Shown one piece after another: positions 10,816-23,971 of a stretch of 64,000 bases of DNA. The position numbers were made by a program, and so were the translations under genes. How positions within the stretch are numbered: position 1 is the first letter of the stretch; each line of letters begins with the position of its first letter. The notes under the pieces were generated by a model. It worked only from the letters and a program-made list of their open reading frames with translations, did not search any database and had not been told where the DNA came from. Source of the DNA: Magnolia sinica (lineage: Eukaryota; Streptophyta; Magnoliopsida; Magnoliales; Magnoliaceae); contig NC_080589.1 in NCBI RefSeq assembly GCF_029962835.1, positions 22,992,586 through 23,056,585 of the forward strand. The letters are read 5' to 3'.

Positions 10816-13603
10816 CAGATATTGAAAGATGAGAGAAAAGGAGAAATAGGGAGAGAGTTGGAGCTTAGAAAATGAGAGATATAAATAAACAAGAAGCATA
10901 CTAGTAACCAAGCCATGGCACGGCAGGGCCCTACGATCATATATTTGTGAAATCCATTCCCAACCATGTGGTGCATCACCCCATTTTAGGCTCAAATATC
11001 GGTGGCATCCATAATTTATGTGTTGTACCACACGATTAGAATTAGTTTATATGTGACCCTCACTCTCCATACTATTTCTCTTGTTGTGGCTCACCCGAAT
11101 CAATAATAGGTCTAAAATTTCAGCCGCATGCTAAAAGTCTGTTTTGATATCTAATGGCCAGAGTAGATTTCATGTAATTATCACAGTGGTCTCTACAAAA
11201 ATCAAGGGTAGATATCTCTCTTCCATTTTTTTTTTTTTTTGTGTGTGGCCACATGAACCACATGTTGGATCTACATGCGGTCCGATTAAACTGCGACAAG
11301 CGAATTTTTCTGCTTATGGCAAAAAGAGGATTCGAATTCAAACGGGAGTCTGACCCTCTGCTCGCAATACGATGCTTTGTACGTACGTCCCTTGTATGAT
11401 GCTTCGTACGTGCATATCTTGTAACCTTTCTACTTTGGCAGTGTGATGTTTATTTACGTGCATACCTTATACACTTGGCATGCCTTATACACGTGGCATA
11501 CTTGTCCTTCAAATTAAATTGCCTGAAATGTGGGACCACAAATGTGTTTTGATAATTGATGAGAACTATTCATCCCATTGCCGCCAATTTCTACAAAAGT
11601 CAATCAGCATGAGTTACGTGTGATTTAGATGGATTTGTGTGGTATATTTATAAATATGTGGAGATATACGAAGATGGTTCTACAATAATACAGCTAGAGC
11701 GCATCGATCAATGACATGCTATCCATTAAGCAATCAATTGAAGAATGATAGTTTAGAAATGGTTATAGGACAAATGGTAGGATCATAGACAAAAAGAGTC
11801 GAAACATGTAATTGAGTTATAACAACCTTCAGGATGTGAGAAGTGTCCAGATGGCTAGATTAAAGCTATAAATAACAAAAGAATTCAACAAGAAAATTTG
11901 TCTCGTACCAACTCAATCAAACCCAATATATCTTTTAATTACCCGTCATTTGCAATCATTAGTATAATCACTCTACATTCATGCCCAATTAATTACATTT
12001 ATGACCAATTAAATTTAATATATCTTTCAATTACCCATCATAATGTAATCCGTAGCGTTAATCAAGTAACTGGTAATTTTATATGTAATTTGAGTCTACG
12101 CTCATACGTTAGATTCAATTATCAATTTATAAAAGTACTTTACAACTGTTCTACACAATCGACGGTAAGAATTTCTTTTTTGATCTTTTATCTATATTAA
12201 AAAAATCATTTTATACAGAAGTCAAATGTGTAACCCATCTTAAGAGGATGGACACTACTCTTTGAATATCACTCGATCCTAGTTACATACTAAACAAGTG
12301 GCCAATGTTGGTCACGTACCACATATTTGACCATCTCAACATTTGGGGTCATAGTTGTACGGTTTAAATTGAGCCAAGAATTCAATTCTAACATGTCCGC
12401 ACTGATCACGTGAACAAATTTGAAAAACAACCACAACAAGAACAATTGATTGCTAACTTAAAAGGAAATATCAATTTTAGCTATTGAATAGTGCTGACCT
12501 GAGAACCAAAATTAGAAACTTTCTAAATCCCATTCATGTGGTTGCATAGACAAGTGGATGTTTAAAACTAGAAAACATGGGCATTTTGATAAGCAATCGG
12601 TAACATCCATCTGATGGGCCCACTTTTGTAAAAAATCAAACCAGTCCCCACTATCACTTATTACTAGAATTTCAGACCAAAATGGCTTTTATTTATTAAT
12701 CGATCTACCCTAATTGTGTTTAAATAACACTAATAATCTGACCACTCACTCTAATATAAAGGTATCATTGACCTTCAGTCGTTCCATCCGTCAAATTTGG
12801 AATCTTCTAATCAGAACCCAACAACAAATATGTGCCAGCATATCAAACATACTAGAGATCTGAGCCATTCATTGGATGGGCCCAATTGTGGATTTTCCAC
12901 CTTCAAAATATCAGGCTGATGAGCTCATCAGGTGGACCACAGTTGTAGATTCAATGTGAACGGTCAAATGTTTTTTTTGTTTTATTTTTGCAATGGTCCC
13001 TTTCTAACAACCGGCCCACCTATGACTGGGCCAGCCAGTGGGCCCCACAGCTGTTGATTAGTTGGAGACATTCTAAAAGGGTATTATAATAAAGATGTGA
13101 CCTATCTTAATAGGACACAGCATTTTGATTTTTTAAATAAATATTTTAAATTTCTGGTATTTTTATCTCTTTTTGGTCCCCTTATCTGTGCTGCAGTTGT
13201 GAAGACAACATCCATTAGCTGATGTAACGGTTGTTTTATTGTATTTGCTCCTATTTGAGTTTGGCAACATTTAAAATAAAATGTGGACTCATCCTCCTCA
13301 ACTCTGCACTGATGGACATCTATCAAGACCATCTAGATTATGGGTCCCATTGCAGATGGGTCATAGTTTGAAAACCACACCGATCGATCAATTCTAACCA
13401 TCCAATTGAGGGATATAAAAATGAATGGTCAGAATTAGAAAGAAAACAAATCAGATGCCCAATATTATCTTGTCAGTGTAACTTTTCGTTTATGTTCCAT
13501 TGACAGTGTGGTCAGCGAATTGGATGGTCTGAAATGACACAAATTAAGCCAGGTGTACTTTTGATGAGTCACCATTGTTTTTTTTAAATGTTAAAAAACT
13601 AAC
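10816..13603. other. AT-rich intergenic stretch with degenerate repeats
   Basis: Only short ORFs without homology are present. Phrases of the GGGCCCA family appear near 12615, 12880 and 13010, but I could not pair arms into a complete element. Local repetition of CTTATACAC(T/G)TGGCAT occurs near 11465-11500. Confidence 0.45.
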
Positions 13604-14058
13604 GTACTGGGTAAATCAGTTGGGCCCACCGTGATTGTATGTAGTTAATCAACGCCGTCCATCCGTTTTAAAGATCATTTTAAGGGTTGAGCCCAAAATT
13701 GAAGCATATCCAAGGCTCAAGTGGACCATACCATAGGAAAAAGTGGGAATATTATTTTCACCGTTGAAACCATTCTAGAGTTCACAATTATTTTTATTTG
13801 TCATCCAAACTATTCATAAGATCAGAAAGACATAGATAAAGGGAAAAAACAAATATCAGCTTGATCCAAAACTTTTATCGCCCTAAGAATTTGTCAACAA
13901 TAGTCATTCAATTCACGCTATTTCTTGTGATGTGGTCCATTTGTGCTTTGTATATGATTTATTTTTATGATAGGTACTTAAAATAATCTTTTAAGATGTA
14001 TAGACCGAGTTGATCAAATACATTAATCACGGTAGGTCCCACAGAGTCTACTCAGTAC
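13604..14058. mobile_element. Foldback MITE, GGGCCCACC family
   Basis: The inverted ends begin GTACTGGGTA on the left and read GTACTGAGTA on the minus strand at the right. Both lead into GGGCCCACC / GGTCCCA arms with the family words GCCGTCCATCCG and CAGCTTGATCCAAAAC. The internal arms pair across about 450 bp. CTAA flanks both ends, a possible short target duplication. Confidence 0.75.
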
Positions 14059-14099
14059 GCTAATGGTACTGAGTTACCATGCGGCCCCGGCCTCACCCA

Positions 14100-14566
14100 A
14101 GACGGTGCGGCCCTTACCATGGGACCCACCTTGATTTATGTATTCTGTATCCATTCTGCTCAGCCGTTTTAATATATTATTTTATGCAATGACTCCAAAA
14201 CTCAAACAGATCCAAATCTCTGGTGGACCATACCACAGGAAACAGTAGTCATTGGCCGTTAAAAACTTCTCGTGGGCTAAAATATTTTGGATCAAGTTGA
14301 TATTTATTTTTATTTTTTATTCAATATTTTATGACATTATTAATATGTTAGATGGAAAATAAAAATTAAAAACATTAATATAGGTCTTAGGTAGTTTTTA
14401 ACGGTGTGGCATTCAGCCACCACTGTTTCCTATAGTATGGTCCACCTGAGATTTGAATGTAGTTCTTTTTCTGCTCATGGCTTAAAATGATCTGGGAAAG
14501 CGGATGGACGGCGTGGATATAGAATACATACATTAAGGTAGGCCCCACGATTAAGGCCGCACCTAA
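14100..14566. mobile_element. Foldback MITE, GGGCCCACC family
   Basis: The left end GGTGCGGCCCTTACCATGGG has its counterpart in GGTGCGGCCTTAATCGTGGG on the minus strand at the right end. Both arms contain CAGGAAACAGT / CTGTTTCCTAT and the GGATGGACGGCGTGGATAT phrase. It lies immediately beside the preceding copy, and no gene is present. Confidence 0.75.
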
Positions 14567-14587
14567 TCCGTCCTTTTCAAAAACGCA

Positions 14588-15074
14588 CGGACGGATTTAG
14601 TCAGGTTGGGACCTTAGTTCCGTCATGTCTTTTTCGCGTGGCCCATCTAGATTTATATGATATATATCCACACCGTCCATCCGTTTTTACGTATTATTTT
14701 TGGTCATAGAGCCAAAAATGAAGAAGATAAATCTCATTTGGACCACCACATGAAATAGTGGTGATTGACCATTAAAAACTTTTGTGGGCCGCAAGAGTTT
14801 TGCATCAAAATGATTTTTAATCTTTTATTTATATCTGCGTGATATTACCAACAGGTTGGATGGAAAATGAACATTACAGTGGACCCTGCGAAGTTTTTAA
14901 TGGTGGATATTCAATGATCACTGTTTCTTATTTTGTGGTCCATTTGAGATTTGGAACTGCTTCATTTTTCGAACCATGCCCTAAAATGATCTGAAAAAAT
15001 GGATGGACCGCGTGGATATGAATAAAATATATTGATGTGGCCCCACGGGAAAGACCTGACTGAATCTGCGCGCC
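14588..15074. mobile_element. Foldback MITE, GGGCCCACC family
   Basis: The left end has ATTTAGTCAGGTTGGG and the right end, on the minus strand, ATTCAGTCAGGTCTTTCC. The interior arms match the family (CACCGTCCATCCG on the left, ATGGATGGACCGCGTGGATAT on the right). This makes three copies in a row between 13.6 and 15.1 kb. Confidence 0.7.
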
Positions 15075-15723
15075 TATCGAATAAATTTTCCAAAGCCCAA
15101 ACGCGTGTATAAGGCTGACCGTGGTCCGTGTACATATGCCATCATGGCGCACGGGTATGACATTCGATCCGTTCATTAGGTGGGTCCCATTATGCAGATG
15201 GTCGGACCCAAGAATCAAATGGGTCAATTAATCAGGTGGGCCACAGTTTAAAAAAAAACCTTGGCCGAACATCATGTTACACCTGATGAGTAGACCGGCG
15301 CGATTTTATGGAAAAAACATATAAATGGTGGGCCCCACCAACAAAAAAACATAAAAATGGTGGGACCCACCAGTGGACGCTTATGTCTGTCATGCGGGCA
15401 CATGTGGTGGCATTAGATGGTCGTCTAACCTTAATAAAATAAAATAAAAGTAGCCCTTTCTTAAAGAGGCCAGGTCTCGTGTGTCTGCGAGCTACCAAAG
15501 GGAATTTACAGTTAGGGCGTGTTTGGACGGGCACGCTGGATGGGATTGGGTTGTATTAAGGTGGATTGCACGCCGTCCAATGCAGTGTCAGTGGATTACA
15601 TGCAATCCCACTGGATTGCTGTATCCAGCGTCCCAGCTATGGTCTGTTTGGACGGGCTGCCTGGATGGGATTGGGTTGAGTGAGTGCATGTTTGGACAGG
15701 CTTGGGATTGGAAGCCATCCAGG

Positions 15724-16662
15724 TGTTGGAATATTTGGTTGAATTAAATAGACTATTAAAAATCGAGAACCAAAAAAAAAAAAAAGGAAAATAAATTTTG
15801 AGAAAGAAGAACTTATTGAATTGAGTCGAGGCGTGACTGAGTCACTCGGCTTGAAATCGAATTTGCTCCCCTTGGACAGCGTCCCAAGTGCAACAGGTTT
15901 CCAGAGCAATCGACCTTCAGGATACAACGACTATGACCTGATCCCAGCGGTGCACTCACTGTACACGGGCTCGAACTACTTGCAGTTTAATCCGAAAGTG
16001 CTGAGTTGACTCAGCGATGAACTCAGTAAAATTTTTAAAATTGTATCAGAGAGAGTTTTATAAGAGAGATAATAATTTCGTATATTTAAAACTGAAATCG
16101 GTAGTCTTTATATAGACTCCGAAGTGGTGCATAAGCACCCTTTATAAAAGGTTAGGTCCGTTGGGTTTAAACCCAATAGGTGCGACCAACTGGAAGGGAC
16201 GCATCTCTCTGGTTTAAAACGAAAAAGTGCAAGTGCGAGTACACTCCCGCACATACAGTCCTGTGAGTACCCATACACACACCCACGCGAGTACACACAC
16301 ACCGCACCCGCGCTCGCGCCCACGGCCAGCCCGTCCTGTCCCGTCACGTCGCGTCGCGTCGCGTCGCGTACAAGCACACGCACACGGACACGGACTCGGC
16401 TCGGCGCGCGCGCGCGTGTGGTCAATGGCATAGATTAGAGTTATTAGCATAGCCCCCCACAGGACCAAATTCACATGCCCCCTGAAAGGGGCTCAAGCCC
16501 TAGGCAAAAAGACTATCTTATATACAAGATAGTTTACTATGTCAAATCCGATGTAGGATAAAACCCACAACTCAAAAGTACTACAACTTTTCAAAAATGG
16601 AGAGAAATCATCGAAAATTTAAAAATTTAAATTTTAATACTATTTTAAAACAAAATACAACA
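15724..16662 (-). repeat. 3' LTR of the copia element
   Basis: It aligns closely with 21123-22105 except in a GC-rich microsatellite zone (about 16230-16430), where the unit composition differs. A TATA box, TATATAAAG, lies on the minus strand at 16106-16114, so the GC zone is directly upstream of the promoter. Confidence 0.88.
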
Positions 16663-17162
16663 ATCCACTACATGTTTTAAAATAAAATCCTTTCGAATTA
16701 AAGCGTAATAGTTGTGCAATGGTGCTGGTGTCACTATAGACTTGAACCGACATTAGAGTAAGCAAGACAGGTATACAGGAATCAGGTGACACCATAGTCT
16801 TGAACCTGAATCCTTTTAATGTAGATCGCAAGTACATGCCACTCACACAACTCTTCCTCTGTAAGTGATTTTGCGGTTCGGTGCGTTTCGGCCATACACC
16901 ATTACCTGGATTTCATAAGTGCTCTAAAGAATTCGCCTAGATTCTCATATGAAGCGGCCTCCACCTCCACACCCATATTGGTGAATTCCATCAAGTATAT
17001 GAGCAACTGTATACACCACCAAATATATGGCTATGGATTCATTAAGAGTTTTAACAACTCATCATTCTGCATTGCTGCTCGCACTGTACACTATATAAGG
17101 GGCTCATATAACTCAGTGCAATCGTCTACCTCATGTCTTGTTGTTTACCCATTGAACCTATC

Positions 17163-20100
17163 TCATGTGATCTCCACTTGTATAGGTTGGGTTGCCGACA
17201 CTGGCAGCTCATATATTAGGCTCAACCCCATTCCCTTCGATGTATCATTGACTAACCTTTTAGATAGTCCTTTGGTTAGAGGATCTGCTAGATTCTTTTC
17301 TGACCTCACAAAGTCAATAGATATGATTTCATCACGCAACATATGTTTCACTATGTTGTGTCTGAGTCTAATATGCCTGCTCTTTCCATTATATATTTTA
17401 CTCTTTGCTTTCGTTATAGCTGCTTGACAGTCACAATGAATAGATACGGCCGATACAGGCTTTGGCCACAATGGTATATCAACTAAGAGATTTCTAAGCC
17501 ACTCGGCTTCTGATCCAGCGTTTTCTATGGCAATAAACTCGGATTCTATAGTAGACCGAGCGATACATGTTTGCTTGGTAGACTTCCAAGAGACTACTCT
17601 TCCACTTAAAGTGAAGACATATCCACTCGTGGATTTTGTCTCATCTGAATCACTAATCTAGTTAGCATCACTGTATTCTTCTAATATAACAGGAAAATCA
17701 TTATAATGTAAACCATAGGCTATACTGCCTTTTAGGTATCTCAAAATCCTAGACAAAGCATTCCAATGCTCTTTTTCAGGGTTATGTGTATATCTACTTA
17801 GCCTTCTTACTGCAAAAGCTATGTCTGGTTTAGTGCAGTTTGTTAGATACATAAGGCTACCAATTATTCTGGAATACTCCAATTGAGACACACTATTTTC
17901 TGTATTCTTCATGAGAGTCATACAATAATCATAAGGAGTACTGACAGGTAAACAGTCAAAATGGTTAAATTTTCTCAATATCTTCTCAATGTAATGAAAT
18001 TGAGATAATATAATAACACCATTTTTTCTGGTTACTTTAATACCCAAGATTACACTAGCCTCTCCTAAGTCTTTCATGTCAAACTTAGATGACAAGAATT
18101 TCTTAGTTGTATTAACTAATTTAATATCAGTTCCAAAAATAAGCGTGTCATCAACATAAAGGCATATAATAACATATTCATTTTCAAAAATTTTACTATA
18201 TACACATATATGTACATCATTTATATGATAACCATTTGATTTTAAAACACCATCAAATTTTTCATGCCATTGTTTATGAGCCTGTTTTAAACCATATAAT
18301 GATTTAATTAGTCTACATACTTTATTTTCTTTTCCTGATATCTTATAACCCTCAGGTTGTTCCACATATATTTTTTCTTCTAAGTCTCCATTTAGGCTAT
18401 CGCTATTAAGACCCCGATAGTTGTAATTCTAGTTTATATATGGAGGTTATTGCCATTAAGACCCTGATAGTTGTAATTCTAGTTACAGGAGAGTATGTAT
18501 CAAAGTAATCTATTCATTCTTTTTGTTTAAAGCCTTTTGCTACCAACCTAGCCTTAAACTTATCAATAGTCCCATCTGGTTTTAGTTTCTTTCTAAACAC
18601 CCATTTACAACCTATTGGTTTATATCCAGGTGGTATGTCTACAATTTTTCAAGTGTTATTAGATATAATAGATTTTAACTCATCATTTATTGCTTCCTTT
18701 CAAAATGTTATATCTGGAGAGTTAATTGCTTCTATATAGGTTGTAGGATCATCTTCTACTAAGAAAGTGAAAAAACCATCTCCTAGGTTAGTTTCTCTTC
18801 TAACCCTAGTACTTTTTCTTGGTTGTATCTCTTCTACTACTTTCTCGTAAGCATTTTTACTAGTAGACGCAATATCTGATTCCTTGACTTCCTCTATTCC
18901 TATAGATTTAGATTTCATAGGGAATACGTTCTCAAAGAACTCTGCATCCCTAGCTTCTATAATTGTATTAGGATCTAGAATATTATCCTTAGTTTTTAAA
19001 ACTAAAAACCTATAGGCCGCACTGTTTTGTGCGTAACCTATAAATACACAGTCGGTCGTTTTAGGACCTAACTTTCTTTTCTTAGTTTCAGGTAATCCTA
19101 CTTTAGCAAGACACCCCCACACTTTAATATATTTGTAACTAGGAACATGATTCTTCCAAAGTTCATATGGTGTTTGTTCAGAAGATTTAGAAGGAATCCT
19201 ATTTAGAATATAACAAGCAGATAGAATTGCTTCTCCCCACATATTTGAGGGTAAGCCTGAACTATTTAACATAACATTCATCATCTCTTTTAGAGTTCTA
19301 TTCTTACATTCTGCTATTCCATTCTATTCTGGTGTATAAGGAGCTGTAGTTTCGTGAACTATTCCATTCTTTTCACATAATTCTCTAAATTGAGAAGATT
19401 CATATTCACCTCCTCTATCTGTTCTGAGTCTTTTAATTTTTATATTTAACTGATTTTCAACTTCAATTTTGTATTTAGAAAAAGCATCTAAAGCTTCATC
19501 TTTGTTCCTTAATAGATAGACTGTGAACCTAGAGTAATCATCTACAAAAGTTATGTAATATCTTTTTTCACCTTTAGACATGATTTCTAAAATCACCTAA
19601 GTCACTGTGTATTAACTCTAATAGAACAGTTGATCTTTCTATTTGTTTAAAGGGTTTTCTAATGAATTTTGATTCGACACATGTTTCATATTTGTCAAAT
19701 TCTTCATTAGATATATTAGGTAATAAACCTAATCTTTTCATTTTCTTAAAAGATGCTATATTCACATGACCTAATCTACTATGCCATAGATAAAAAAGTT
19801 CAACGATATAAACATAACTGAATGTCTTCTTATTATTATCATTGGATACATTTATAATGAATAAACCATCACTACAGTACCCCTTACCAACAAAGGTTCC
19901 ATTCTTAGTCATTACAAGCTTATCTGAATCAAATACTAACTTAACACCAGCCTTATTGAGGAGTGAACCAGAGACCAAGTTTCTTCTAATGTCAGGCATA
20001 TGTAAGACACCATTCAGCATTAGAGTCTTTCCAGAAGTGAGTTTCAGAAGTACTTTCCCTTTCCCTACAACTGGAGACGTTCTAGCATTACTCATGAACA

Positions 20101-21089
20101 CCTGTTCATCATCTCCTGATACTTGGTAGGAGGTAAACATGCTACAATCCTTGCACACGTGCCTAGTTGCACCAGTGTCTAGTACCCACTCCAAGTTGTT
20201 TATATGGAAGACTTCTGACACCACAGCTACTATCATGTCAGACTATTGCCTGTTTCTGTAAGATTAGCTTGCGGCTTATCTTTGTTTTTCTTAAGCCTGC
20301 AGGTTTTGACATGATGCTCAGGATTTCCACAGTTGTAGCAGTTTTCTTTTTTCTTGAATTGATTGCTTGCATTCTTCTTTTTGAGCCTGCATTCATTTGC
20401 ATAATGTCCAGGTTTGCCACAGTTATGACAGTTGCCATTTTTCTTATTATTTGCCCGACTTGATTCCACAAGATTCGCCTTTGAATTTATCTCATTTTAA
20501 TTTTCTTTTTGGTCCCTGATTCTATTAGTTTCCTCTATTCGTATATGTACGATAGTGGTTTCCAAAGAAACACTGTTCTTTTTATGTTTCATTATATTCT
20601 TATATTCTTTCCAGGAGGGCGGTAACTTTTCTATTAGTGCTTCTGAAAGAAACACTTCATCCAACTTAATTCCTTCTGTTGATGTTCGTGAACTAGACTT
20701 TGAAAATCGTGAATCTGATTTGTGACAGGTTTATCGTATGTCATTTCATAATGAAGTAAATTAGCAATTGCATGTTTCTTAGCGCTTGCATCTTTTAATA
20801 TGTATTTTTTTTCCAAAGCAGTCCATATGTCTTTAGCAGATACCTAAGAAGCATACACGTTATATAGTTCGTTGGATAAAGAGTTTAGAATATAATTTTT
20901 ACAATTATTTTCATCTGTTACTTCAGTTTGATTTGCTAGATCTATAGTAAATTATTCAGATAAAATGTATGAAACTTTCAGGGTGGTCAGAGTGAACATC
21001 AGTTTCTGTTTCCACCATTTAAATGATTGTCCAGCGAACGGTTCGATTTTGGCTAACTCAGCAGAAGCATTTACTGTTACTGTAGCCAT
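17163..21089 (-). pseudogene. copia gag-pol pseudogene
   Basis: Gag starts at the ATG at 21089, has two in-frame stops early, and continues to two CCHC zinc knuckles (CHNCGKPGHYANEC and CYNCGNPEHHVKTC, 20233-20469). Protease follows with WVLDTGATRHVC. Integrase keeps FVDDYSRF and TDRGGEY and the distal acidic residue, but has a stop in the PE-NG region near 19324. Reverse transcriptase has YVDDTLIFGT (near 18150) but the block that should carry the first catalytic Asp is replaced by a 41-bp duplication (18394-18434 and 18444-18484). RNase H ([20 protein letters not shown]) runs to 17163, with a stop at 17658-17660 between it and RT. Frameshifts near 19590 and 20235. Confidence 0.9.
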
Positions 21090-21122
21090 AGTCTATGTAA
21101 TTCAACAATTCGATTTCAAGAT

Positions 21123-22105
21123 TGTTGGAATATTTGGTTGAATTAAATAGACTATTAAAAATTGAGAACCCAAAAAAAAAAGGAAAATAAATTTTGAGAA
21201 AGAAGAACTTATTGAATTGAGTCGAGGCGTGACTGAGTCACTCGGCTTGAAATCGAATTTGCTCCCCTTAGACAGCGTCCCAAGTGCAACAGGTTTCCAG
21301 AGCAATCGACCTCTAGGATACAACGACTATGACCCGGTCCCAGCGGTGCACTCACTGTACACGGGCTCGAACCACTTGCAGTTTAATCCGAAAGTGCTGA
21401 GTTGACTCAGCGATGAACTCAGTAAAATTCTTAAAATTGTATCAGAGAGAGTTTTATAAGAGAGATAATAATTTCGTATATTTAAAACTGAAATCGGTAG
21501 TCTTTATATAGACTCCGAAGTGGTGCATAAGCACCCTTTATAAAAGGTTAGGTCCCTTGGGTTTAAACCTAACATGTGCGACCAACCGGAAGGGACGCAT
21601 CTCTCTGGTTTAAAATGAAAAAGCGCAAGTGCGAGTACACTCCCGCACATATAGTCCTACGAGTACCCATACACACACCCACGCGAGTACACACACACCG
21701 CACCCGCACCCGCACCCGCACCCGCGCCCACTTCCACGCGGAGCCTGTCCCGTCCCGTCCCGTCCTGTCCCGCACGTGCACACGCACACGGACTCGGCTC
21801 GGCTCGGCACGGCACTGTACGGCTCGGCGCGCGCGCGCGTGTGTGGTCAATGACATAGATTAGAGCTATTGGCATAGCCCCCCCCTCACAGGACCAAATT
21901 CACAGGACCAAATTCACATGCCCCCTGAAAGGGGCTCAAGCCCCAGGCAAAAAGACTATCTTATATACAAGATAATTTACTATGTCAAATCTGATGTGGG
22001 ATAAAACCCACAACTCAAAAGTACTACAACTTTTCAAAAATGGAGAAAAATCACCGAAAATTTGAAAATTCAAATTTTAATACTATTTTAAAACAAAATA
22101 CAACA
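21123..22105 (-). repeat. 5' LTR of the copia element
   Basis: It carries the same ends and TATA block as the left LTR. It is 44 bp longer, chiefly because its GC-rich tract (about 21640-21845) has extra CGCACC and CCCGT units. Near-identity outside the tract suggests a fairly recent insertion. Confidence 0.88.
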
Positions 22106-22249
22106 CCAGGTGCTTCAACAAACATAGGTTTGTAGTCAGATGCAAAGGACGGTTATAACCGTCTCCCGCCACCCGCCAAAACGCTTGCTTGCACCGGGAA
22201 AACGGATTGGGTACTCCCCCTGACAGCAGCCTTTGGCTTGTGGTCACTG

Positions 22250-22690
22250 CTCGGTGGGACCCACCATGATGTACATGTCTCATCCATGCCGTCCATCTAA
22301 TTTACCAGATCATTTTAAGATTGTCTGAAGTCAAATATTCCTATATCCCAATTTTAAATGGACCAGATTACAGGAAACAGTTTTGAGAGAGCGTCGACCG
22401 TTAAAATACAATTTCAACCGATAATAGTTTTGGTCAAGCTTATTTTTTTTTCCATTCATCTGGGGCTGTACGACCTAATCAATCTATTGGACGTCAAATA
22501 AACAATACAGTGGGCCTTACGAGGACTCAAGAGCTGAATGTCCAATCATTATTGTTTTCATGTGGTGTGGTCCACCTGAAATCAATCCACCCCTCATTTT
22601 TGGGATCAAGCCATAAAATGATCGGTAAGAATGTATGAACGGAAAGGATGAAACACATACATCATGGTTTCCAAAGAGCATTATCAACAG
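22250..22690. mobile_element. Foldback MITE, GGGCCCACC family, inside the TIR element
   Basis: The left arm begins GGGACCCACCATGATGTACATG. The right arm ends in CACATACATCATGG, with CAGGAAACAGT on the left and the reverse phrase on the right. It lies just right of the copia insertion, within the large TIR element. Confidence 0.7.
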
Positions 22691-22784
22691 TAATGAAACT
22701 GGTGTCAGGGAGAGTAGCCAATCCATTCCCTTGCAAATGAGGTGTCAAATTAATCAACTCCATGGCAGGGGATGCCGTGCCATC

Positions 22785-23080
22785 TGCTTATTTACATCAT
22801 GAAAATGTTTCATCCATGCCCTTCATCCACTTTGACATGACATCTTACACCGTTGTCCCAAAAATCAGCAACATATATCTCAGGTGAACCACAACACCTC
22901 AACATATAGCGTCCCAGCCTTTTATTTTACCACTTACTCCCAGATCAAATCTGTTCATACCTTCCATTCAGGCCCAGATGGAGATATATAACAGATATCA
23001 ATATATAACGAACTATGTGTGGACCACCCTGGTATTTTCAAAGGTCATAAAATCGTGTGGGGCCCACCGAAGTATGTCTC
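22785..23080. mobile_element. Partial foldback MITE
   Basis: The left phrase CATCATGAAAATGTTTCATCCATGCC and the right phrase GGGGCCCACCGAAGTATGTC suggest a degraded family copy. The arms pair poorly and the ends are approximate. Confidence 0.4.
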
Positions 23081-23385
23081 ATGAAATTGGCAAATAAAAG
23101 TGAATTCAATCAACATTACTATCAGCAGAAATCATATCCACGTAAGAAGCATAGACCACATCATGTGGCAGTGGTGTGATAGAGATAGATCGTAGAAAAT
23201 ATACAACAAGCTAGAATAACGATGTATGAAAACCTGAGAATCATGGCAAAAAGAGAGATAAAGAATCAAGTGACACAATAAGAGTGACAATCATCCAAAT
23301 AGGGCTAGAATTTAAAAATCACAAGGAAGGTAAGAAACAGGACTGCGACGCCAACTAGAAGAGCACAAAATATCTCTCCATCTGA

Positions 23386-23733
23386 TCAGGGTGATGGGGG
23401 AAGATCATCAGTCGACACGGCTCTAGAAACCATGACAGTTGACTCCTGTGACGTCGGCATCGTCTGTCGGCTGGAGTGTGACGAAGAATGGCGGATGTAG
23501 AGATCATCAGAAAATGCAGCGACCTGAACCGCATAAGATGCCGTGTAAGGTCTTGACGGTGCACATGCCTTGCTGAAGTGCTCGTCCCAACATGCCATTA
23601 CCTCTTTCCAGTTCCTGAATGCGCGGTGTCTTGCTCCACTATACCCCTCCACCTCCACCCGAGCGTCGTCCCAAGATATGTATATGCCAGGCCTATGCCC
23701 CACCAAGACGACGTAATATTTGTCCTTTTCCAT
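23386..23733 (-). CDS. Viroplasmin-domain (Cauli_VI / RNase H1 N-terminal-like) protein, 115 aa
   Basis: The ATG at 23733 sits directly after a good splice acceptor (CATTGCAG), so this is the first coding exon after a 5' intron. An upstream in-frame ATG would lie inside that intron. Residues 4-45 or so match the viroplasmin fold: KYYVVLVGHRPGIYISWDDA, then VEGYSGARHRAFRNW. In RNase H1 proteins this small domain binds RNA/DNA hybrids or dsRNA; in caulimoviruses it is part of the inclusion-body protein. No RNase H catalytic domain follows. The rest is a Ser/Thr-rich tail ending DDLPPSP. It is the only recognisable gene in the large TIR element, as cargo or a captured host gene. Its role is unknown. 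Confidence 0.65.
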   Translation of the reverse strand: MEKDKYYVVLVGHRPGIYISWDDARVEVEGYSGARHRAFRNWKEVMACWDEHFSKACAPSRPYTASYAVQVAAFSDDLYIRHSSSHSSRQTMPTSQESTVMVSRAVSTDDLPPSP

Positions 23734-23971
23734 CTGCAATGAGATGGACGCAATTAGCACGAGATAAGTGTGTTGGAATAAAAATTCCCAAACTAAGTGA
23801 ACATGCAATATTCTCCTATCGAATAGCATTGAAAAGTACGAAAAAAAAAATTACTAAATGAAAACAAAAACCACTCGTATATATGTACCCTTCCAAGCAA
23901 GCAGATTGTATGGTCTTTGAGTGTCTTAAGTAAATAAACTAACCAATGGATGCATGTGAAACCATAAAAGT

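Larger units (their letters stand above)
15724..22105 (-). mobile_element. Ty1/copia retrotransposon, full length but defective
   Basis: Two LTRs (15724-16662 and 21123-22105) begin TGTTGG and end ACAACA on the plus strand. A perfect 5-bp target duplication CCAGG (15719-15723 and 22106-22110) bounds the element. Gag-pol lies on the minus strand in copia order: gag, protease, integrase, reverse transcriptase, RNase H. I see no standard initiator-Met primer-binding site next to the 5' LTR. It is inserted in the left end of the TIR element. Its pol is broken by stops, frameshifts and a rearranged reverse transcriptase. Confidence 0.9.

Noticed and set aside
16108..16474. ORFs of 107, 86 and 68 codons rich in Arg and Val
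   Set aside because: They are microsatellite translations within the copia LTR U3 region. The same applies to 21569-21875.
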